Assembly (NCBI GenBank): GCA_035291705.1
Contig: DATDRM010000259.1
Location: forward strand, 1-5,793
Length of the DNA: 5,793 nt
Direction: 5' to 3'
DNA from: DATDRM01 sp035291705
GTDB lineage: Bacteria > Chloroflexota > Anaerolineae > Anaerolineales > UBA4823
The notes under the pieces were generated by a model. It saw only the letters and a program-made list of their open reading frames with translations. It was not told the origin of the DNA and made no database searches. Numbering within the stretch: the first letter of the stretch is position 1; each line of letters starts with the position of its first letter. Shown in pieces: positions 1-5,793 of this stretch. Made by a program: the position numbers and the translations under genes.

Positions 1-56
1 CCATCCAGCTCGGGTCGTTTTTGTGCTTCTTCTTCATTCCAGAGATTTCTTGGCAT
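1..56 (-). CDS. N-terminus of a probable class II aldolase, RhaE/YuxG type; cut by window edge
   Basis: Only the first 18 codons are present, starting at the ATG at 56 and reading MPRNLWNEEEAQKRPELD. The frame runs off the left edge. The pattern of an LW pair, an acidic stretch and then PELD, about 18 residues in, is how many rhamnulose-1-phosphate aldolase / lactaldehyde dehydrogenase fusions (RhaEW, YuxG-like) begin, just before a conserved VYRS segment that would lie outside the window. It does not resemble the start of the short E. coli-type FucA. The ATG is the first start codon after an in-frame TAA in the 38 bp gap; a GGAG lies 13 bases upstream, a rather long spacing. If right, it would cleave a 6-deoxyketose 1-phosphate to DHAP and L-lactaldehyde, the step needed after FucI and a kinase. 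The call rests on a very short stretch plus context. Confidence 0.5.
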   Translation of the reverse strand, partial: MPRNLWNEEEAQKRPELD

Positions 57-69
57 GGATAAATCATCA

Positions 70-73
70 CTCC
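70..73 (-). promoter_or_regulatory. Possible ribosome binding site of the downstream aldolase-like gene
   Basis: The minus strand reads GGAG in the 38 bp gap between the MtaA-like gene and the ATG at 56. The 13-base spacing is longer than usual, so this is only a candidate. An ATG nearer to it (67) is out of frame with the aldolase-like reading. Confidence 0.35.
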
Positions 74-94
74 GCTTGCAAAACTAAGTTACCT

Positions 95-1120
95 TTATTG
101 TACTTTCACCGCATTATGCTTGGGCGCTTCACATAATGCCTGAAATACTGCGTCTGTCACAGCCGCTGGCACCTCACAGCCTGGGCTGAGCATATAGCGC
201 GCCCCCTGGGCCACTCGCAGGCACTCCATCGCCCGCGCGGCGCAGGTTTGGGGGCTGGCCTGGAGCATATCCGCCACAGGGTCGAGGTTGCCTTTGAAGC
301 ACTTGCCGGCCCTGGCATATACTTCCCGGGCTGCGGAGAATTCCACCAGGTGGTCCACGTTGAACAGATCGGCTCCAGAAAAGACCATATCGGTCAGGAG
401 GTGGGCGGTTTTACCGCAGATGTGCAGTTTGATCAGGGCGCCGGCCTGATGGACGGCCGCACACACGCGTTGTTCGTAGGGCAGAGCGAACTCGCGGTAC
501 ATCCTGGCTGAGATCAAAGAGGCAGCTGCGTCGCCAGCTCCGATCACCGGCGCGCCAGCTGCTACCTGCATAAAGCAAAAATCGATCACAATCTCCGTCA
601 GGAAGTCCAGCAATTGGTGAGCGAGCCTGGGTTGGTCGACCAGCATCACCAGGAACTCGGAGACGCCACACACGGAACACGCCTCGGCGAAGGGCATATC
701 CACCCAACCCAACACCAGGCACTCGTCGCCGGCGGCCTGCACCATCTCGCGCACGGCCAGGGTGCGGTCTGCCATGCGGCATTCTGGACGGAACCTAAGC
801 GGCCTTTTAAGGTTTCTCAGGTCGTGCTCGGAACGTACCAGTGGTTTTGCCAAGTAAGGAGGCCTGTCTTCTGGATAGATCATCTCGCCGTCCAGATCGG
901 CCGAAATGCGAAAGGCATCGCTGCAGGCAGTGATGGCGTCGACTCCAAAGGTCTGGCGAACCTTGAGCTGTGCCTCAGCCATGGAATGACCGTCCGCGGC
1001 GAACTGCCGATAAGAGACTCCCACCCTGTCCGCCGAGAAGGACATCAGCAGCGGAAACACCGGCACCCGGTCCACAGGATCTCCCTGGATGGTCGCTAAG
1101 CAACGTTCCTTGCTATTCAT
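95..1120 (-). CDS. Uroporphyrinogen decarboxylase superfamily protein, MtaA/CmuA (corrinoid methyltransferase) type
   Basis: 341 residues from the ATG at 1120, the usual length for the family. A TTG directly before this ATG (1123) could extend it by one residue; the ATG gives the usual family N-terminus (MNSKERCLATIQGDPVDRVPVFP). The upstream AAAGAA is only a weak ribosome site. Family features are DRVPVFP (17-23), GDAAASLISARMYREFALPY (196-215), LHICGKT (232-238), GNLDP (277-281) and SPGCEVP (312-318). His233, Cys235 and Cys315 form the His-x-Cys...Cys zinc site of MtaA-like methyltransferases, which activates a thiol for methyl transfer from methylcobamide. True HemE does not carry this zinc site, so haem synthesis is unlikely. 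No corrinoid protein gene is visible. It begins 29 bp after fucI, so it is probably part of the same transcript, but its methyl donor and acceptor are unknown. Demethylation of an O-methylated deoxysugar is one speculative role. Confidence 0.87.
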   Translation of the reverse strand: MNSKERCLATIQGDPVDRVPVFPLLMSFSADRVGVSYRQFAADGHSMAEAQLKVRQTFGVDAITACSDAFRISADLDGEMIYPEDRPPYLAKPLVRSEHDLRNLKRPLRFRPECRMADRTLAVREMVQAAGDECLVLGWVDMPFAEACSVCGVSEFLVMLVDQPRLAHQLLDFLTEIVIDFCFMQVAAGAPVIGAGDAAASLISARMYREFALPYEQRVCAAVHQAGALIKLHICGKTAHLLTDMVFSGADLFNVDHLVEFSAAREVYARAGKCFKGNLDPVADMLQASPQTCAARAMECLRVAQGARYMLSPGCEVPAAVTDAVFQALCEAPKHNAVKVQ

Positions 1121-1149
1121 CAAATTCTTTGCGTTAAAAATCGCATGAA

Positions 1150-2961
<1,812 letters not shown>

Positions 2962-2970
2962 GGTTAAATA

Positions 2971-2976
2971 CTCCTT
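2971..2976 (-). promoter_or_regulatory. Strong ribosome binding site of fucI
   Basis: The minus strand reads AAGGAG, 9 bases upstream of the ATG at 2961, within the 19 bp gap after the AOR stop codon. It decides the start: the in-frame ATG seven codons downstream (2940) has no such site, so the N-terminal extension relative to E. coli FucI is probably real. Confidence 0.85.
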
Positions 2977-2980
2977 ATGA

Positions 2981-4909
2981 TCACACCTTTTCAGTAAATC
3001 CCTCCTGGATAACCCACTCCAGGTGGTGGTCTAGCAAGGTCTCGTAGCGCGGCCGGCCAGCGTCGTCCCAGCCCAGCATGCGGTAATAAGTCTTGATCGC
3101 CGCCATAAAGGCTTCCTGGTCGAGGTGTTTTCCGTCCCAGCGCGCCCCGGGCATGCGGATCGGCTCTTCGAAGAAGCGCGCTGGCAGGGTATCCTCAGCT
3201 GCGGTTAACCCTTCCCTCAGGTTGTAGACCCGCATCAGGTGCAGGCGCCGCTCGCCAAAGCGCATGATCTCGTAGGCGGAGGTGTTCCAGCCAGTGACCG
3301 CGCCAAGCAGCTCAGCCATATCCTGCAGGCTCAGCAGGCGGGTGGGGGCGATAGCAAATATGCACAGGTCGAGCGCATCGGCGGCAGACCAGAGGGTCGC
3401 CAGGGCTTTGAAATTGCGGACTTTATCCTCCCCCAGGTAGTCCATCGGGATGCGCTCCAGGATGCCGACCGTGCGTGAGCTATCCAGGGTGTGTTCCCAA
3501 CCCACCTGGGTGTCATAGTCCCAGTCGTGCTCGCAAATCTCGTAGCGCGGCCCCACCGGAGCGGTGGCATAGCCCAGGGCCAGGTTGGTCTGGGTGCGCG
3601 GCTCGAAGCACACCATCTCTTGACCTTTGACCTGAAGGGCATATCTTCCCGCCTCGCCGCCGATCTGCGCTGCAGCGCGGCGGGAGCCTTCAGCCAGCAG
3701 GTCGCCAAACCCTCGCCGGTCGGCGATATCCCGGATCGTCCCCAAGACAGCGGCCAGGTCGCCGAAGCGCAGCGGCTGATCGACCATGCTTTTCGGCAGC
3801 AAGCCCAATTCAGCGCATTCCATCGCCATTGAAAGGGTGAAGCCAAGTGAGGTGGGGTCCATGCCCAGTTCGTTGCACAGCACGTTGGCCTTGAAGATCG
3901 TCTCCAGGTCGGAGATGCCCAGGTTCGGCCCGAGCGTCCCGGTGATCTCCTGGTGGATAGCGCCAGCGCGCGGGTCGTAAGCGGCGTCGTCAGCGGTTCC
4001 GAAGAACTTAATGCAGTTGTTTGGGCAGCCAGGGCAGACGCCATCTTGGCGGTAATGGGGAAGGAACAGCCTGGCTTCGTAGCTGTCGGCGGCCGCGAAG
4101 ATCGCCTGGCGGTAATTGTGCGTGCACAGGGCGGCGTCCAGGCCGTGCAAGTGTACCCAGGCCGAGAAACCGGGCGGGTCAAGCTGCCAGCGGGTGAGGG
4201 CGTTGACGCGCATCTTAGCCCGGTAGGTGTCTGTGAGGCGGGTGCAGGTCCCTTCATCGGCGACCGGTGGGCGGTGGTCGCCCCGGATCACGACCGCTTT
4301 CAAGCGCTTTGACCCCATCACCGCCCCTATCCCCATGCGGGCAGCCTGGTAGCTGCGCTCGCTGACCAGGCTAGCAAAGCGCACCAGGCGCTCGCCAGCC
4401 GGGCCGATGACAGCGGTGTGGATCCCGCTCCCCAACCTGGCCTCCAGCCTGTCGACCGTTTGCGACACCGGGCGTCCCCGCAGGTCGGATGCGTCCTGGA
4501 ATGTCCCCTGTCCATCTTCGATAACTACTATTGTAGGACGCTCGGCTGTGCCATGAAACACCAGGCTGTCCACGCCGCTGCCCTTCAGAGCGATGCCGAA
4601 GGGGCCTTCGCAGCGCGCCTCGCCGATGCCACCGGTGAGCGGGCTTTTAGCGGCGGCGGTGTAGCGCGCCAGGCCAGCGTAGGGATGCCCGGCCACGACA
4701 CTGGAGGTCAGGATCAGCAGGTTGGCCGGGTCAAAGGCGTCTATGCCTGGGGGGCAATCCCGCAAAAGATAATAAGTCGCCAGCAGACCTCCGCCGCCAT
4801 AGATGCGCCAGAAGCGCTCGTCAGGCCCCTCGACCCAGCTGCGCTGTGTGGCCAAGTCGACGTGCAACACTTTCCCGTGGTAGCCGAAACGGTTAATCGG
4901 ATCGGGCAT
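2981..4909 (-). CDS. Aldehyde:ferredoxin oxidoreductase family protein (tungsten-pterin, [4Fe-4S])
   Basis: A 642-residue protein, close to the usual 600-650 of the family. The N-terminal domain has the GK-x-L-x-V-D-L opening (12-19), the IYGGGGLLATYYL turn (37-49), a KSPLTGGIGEA segment (88-98) and the pterin-binding RMGIGAVMGSKRLKAV stretch (191-206). The cluster ligands are all present: CPGCPNNC with Cys292, Cys295 and Cys299, and the distant fourth Cys516 in DALDLC. NELGMDPTSLG (346-356) matches the family's first LGLD-type motif. Known members oxidise aldehydes to acids with bis-pterin tungsten and pass electrons to ferredoxin in the cytosol of anaerobes. Lying 19 bp ahead of fucI, it could oxidise L-lactaldehyde to lactate, but a glyceraldehyde-type or other aldehyde is equally possible. 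The region around 445-465 differs from classical AORs: it reads VGPRYEICEHDWD where the GADH-type motif is expected. The family call is firm; the substrate is unknown. Confidence 0.95.
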   Translation of the reverse strand: MPDPINRFGYHGKVLHVDLATQRSWVEGPDERFWRIYGGGGLLATYYLLRDCPPGIDAFDPANLLILTSSVVAGHPYAGLARYTAAAKSPLTGGIGEARCEGPFGIALKGSGVDSLVFHGTAERPTIVVIEDGQGTFQDASDLRGRPVSQTVDRLEARLGSGIHTAVIGPAGERLVRFASLVSERSYQAARMGIGAVMGSKRLKAVVIRGDHRPPVADEGTCTRLTDTYRAKMRVNALTRWQLDPPGFSAWVHLHGLDAALCTHNYRQAIFAAADSYEARLFLPHYRQDGVCPGCPNNCIKFFGTADDAAYDPRAGAIHQEITGTLGPNLGISDLETIFKANVLCNELGMDPTSLGFTLSMAMECAELGLLPKSMVDQPLRFGDLAAVLGTIRDIADRRGFGDLLAEGSRRAAAQIGGEAGRYALQVKGQEMVCFEPRTQTNLALGYATAPVGPRYEICEHDWDYDTQVGWEHTLDSSRTVGILERIPMDYLGEDKVRNFKALATLWSAADALDLCIFAIAPTRLLSLQDMAELLGAVTGWNTSAYEIMRFGERRLHLMRVYNLREGLTAAEDTLPARFFEEPIRMPGARWDGKHLDQEAFMAAIKTYYRMLGWDDAGRPRYETLLDHHLEWVIQEGFTEKV

Positions 4910-4912
4910 GCT

Positions 4913-4919
4913 TCCCTTC
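4913..4919 (-). promoter_or_regulatory. Ribosome binding site of the AOR gene
   Basis: On the minus strand the sequence GAAGGGA lies just upstream of the ATG at 4909, with 5 bases between its AAGG core and the start codon. It falls in the 29 bp gap after the DUF4432 stop codon and supports the ATG at 4909 as the start. Confidence 0.6.
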
Positions 4920-4938
4920 TATTCGCGCTTTCTATAAC

Positions 4939-5793
4939 CTACCTGGCAAGGATTTTGTCAATCTTTTCTTCCATGCGCTTTGCTTCTGCTGGAGCCAGGG
5001 CGCCCATTTCAACTTCGCAGCGATATACTCCTCCGGCGGGGATGATCTTAATATTCCCCTTGGATCTTTCAGCCAAGTAGCCTTCCGGTTCGGCGGTGGC
5101 AGGTTCGATGAAGCCCAAGGCGTCCTGGTCTGGCGTGCGGCAGATCCAGCGCACGCCCTTATCCAGCTGTGCGGGCCGGTGGCGGACGTAGTCGGCGCTG
5201 CCGTCGGGGTGGACCTGCATGCTGTGCGCCCAGCCATCTTTGTCAGCCAGGTAATCGATGAAGAAGACCACCTCAGGATCGAAAGCCAGGCCAGGGGCCA
5301 TCACGTGGTGTTTCTCAGGATGGTGTTTCAGCTCCTCGATGAATTCCACATAACCGGGTTTGGGCCGGATGTGAGATGGGATGCTGGTCCTCACCCGCAC
5401 GTGCTCGGGCGTCTTGAGTGCGCTGTAAACCAATCGTCCATAGTCCACCGGCTTGAAGTTGATGTGCGCCAGATACATTAACTCCATTGCGGTGTGTTTG
5501 AGGTTGGTAATGGTCAACGACATCCACAACAGGGAAGAACTGGCATACAGCTTCAGCAGGGGTTCAGCCAGGTAATTGTGGCTGAAGGCGACGGTGTACT
5601 GGTATTGTCCCCCCAGGCCAAGATAAAGGCCACGCTCGTCTTGTCCGAGCACAAGGTAGGCCTTAAGATAGGGCGCGTTGGGCAGTTCGCCGTGCAGGGG
5701 GTGAGTGTCTTCCCTGGAGGGGCCGCCCATCGCCGTGGCGCCGCAGTGGAGTAGAAAGCCGCCATAGGTGTCCAAGAACTGGCGGGTGGGGAC
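4939..5793 (-). CDS. DUF4432 family protein, aldose-1-epimerase (galactose mutarotase)-like; 5' end cut by window edge
   Basis: 284 C-terminal residues are visible. The frame is open to the right edge (it begins VPTRQFLDTYGG), so the true start lies outside; the TTG at 5775 is internal. DUF4432 proteins usually run to about 350 residues, so perhaps 60-80 are missing. Family-like segments in order (visible numbering): a Gly/Leu-rich strand, TYGGFLLHCGATAMGGPS; LHGELPNAPY (33-42), corresponding to the family's LHG-x-(I/L)-x-N-x-P signature; an N...ELMYLAHINF stretch (97-113); PGLAFDPEVVFFIDY near 167-181; and a C-terminal YRCEVEMGAL strand. There is no membrane segment in the visible part, so it is probably cytosolic. 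The family has the galactose-mutarotase beta-sandwich and is thought to bind or epimerise sugars. Sitting 29 bp ahead of the AOR gene in a fucose cluster, it may interconvert anomers of fucose or a related sugar, but the substrate is inferred. It is not related to the usual fucose mutarotase FucU. Confidence 0.8.
   Translation of the reverse strand, partial: VPTRQFLDTYGGFLLHCGATAMGGPSREDTHPLHGELPNAPYLKAYLVLGQDERGLYLGLGGQYQYTVAFSHNYLAEPLLKLYASSSLLWMSLTITNLKHTAMELMYLAHINFKPVDYGRLVYSALKTPEHVRVRTSIPSHIRPKPGYVEFIEELKHHPEKHHVMAPGLAFDPEVVFFIDYLADKDGWAHSMQVHPDGSADYVRHRPAQLDKGVRWICRTPDQDALGFIEPATAEPEGYLAERSKGNIKIIPAGGVYRCEVEMGALAPAEAKRMEEKIDKILAR

Noticed and set aside
95..1120. Reading the URO-D-like gene as hemE (haem biosynthesis)
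   Set aside because: The His-x-Cys...Cys zinc set, the GDAAASLIS segment and the sugar-operon context fit the MtaA/CmuA branch rather than true uroporphyrinogen decarboxylase.
1130..1145. TGCG...CGCA inverted repeat in the gap between fucI and the MtaA-like gene
   Set aside because: The stem is only 4 bp around an 8-base A/T loop with no T-tract after it, too weak for a terminator; the close gene spacing argues for read-through.
3039..3553. The sequence CTCGTAGCGCGGCC occurs twice (near 3040 and near 3539)
   Set aside because: Both copies encode the same short peptide pattern (PRYE) in the same frame of the AOR gene; this is shared codon choice, not a functional DNA repeat.
3331..4257. A 308-codon minus-strand frame inside the AOR gene
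   Set aside because: It overlaps the AOR coding sequence in another frame, and its translation is low-complexity (Pro, Arg, Ser, Thr, Trp), typical of a shadow frame.
4418..5080. A 220-codon plus-strand frame across the AOR/DUF4432 junction
   Set aside because: It is antisense to two real genes and their spacer, with no recognisable motif or convincing ribosome site; overlapping short frames at 248-511, 614-1099 and 5179-5754 are of the same kind.

Overview
The window holds one contiguous minus-strand gene cluster, read from right to left. Five genes lie head to tail with short gaps (29, 19, 29 and 38 bp), so they look like one operon that enters from beyond the right edge and leaves past the left edge. 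The order of transcription is: a DUF4432 mutarotase-like protein (5' end missing), a tungsten/ferredoxin-type aldehyde oxidoreductase (AOR family), L-fucose isomerase (fucI), a uroporphyrinogen-decarboxylase-superfamily protein of the MtaA/CmuA corrinoid-methyltransferase type, and the first 18 codons of what looks like a RhaE/YuxG-type class II aldolase. I see no RNA gene, mobile element, CRISPR array, promoter or terminator. Both ends of the operon appear to lie outside the window.

The best-supported call is FucI: almost the whole length aligns with the Escherichia coli enzyme, including the three metal/catalytic residues. The partial aldolase fits the step after isomerisation and phosphorylation, cleaving a 6-deoxyketose 1-phosphate to DHAP and L-lactaldehyde. 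The sugar kinase is not in the window. The DUF4432 protein belongs to the aldose-epimerase fold and may supply the right anomer to the isomerase. The two unusual members are the AOR, which could oxidise the L-lactaldehyde (or another aldehyde) with ferredoxin as acceptor, and the MtaA-like protein, which keeps its zinc-binding His-x-Cys...Cys set and hints at methyl transfer. Neither is part of textbook fucose catabolism.

The DNA is GC-rich, with GC-rich third positions and good Shine-Dalgarno sites ahead of at least two genes. An oxygen-sensitive AOR plus an MtaA-like protein in a deoxysugar operon suggests an anaerobic fermentative bacterium. Chloroflexota of the Anaerolineae type would fit, but that is inference from gene content, not from a marker gene. 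Essentially every base is coding or short intergenic spacer; no gene-free stretch exceeds 40 bp.
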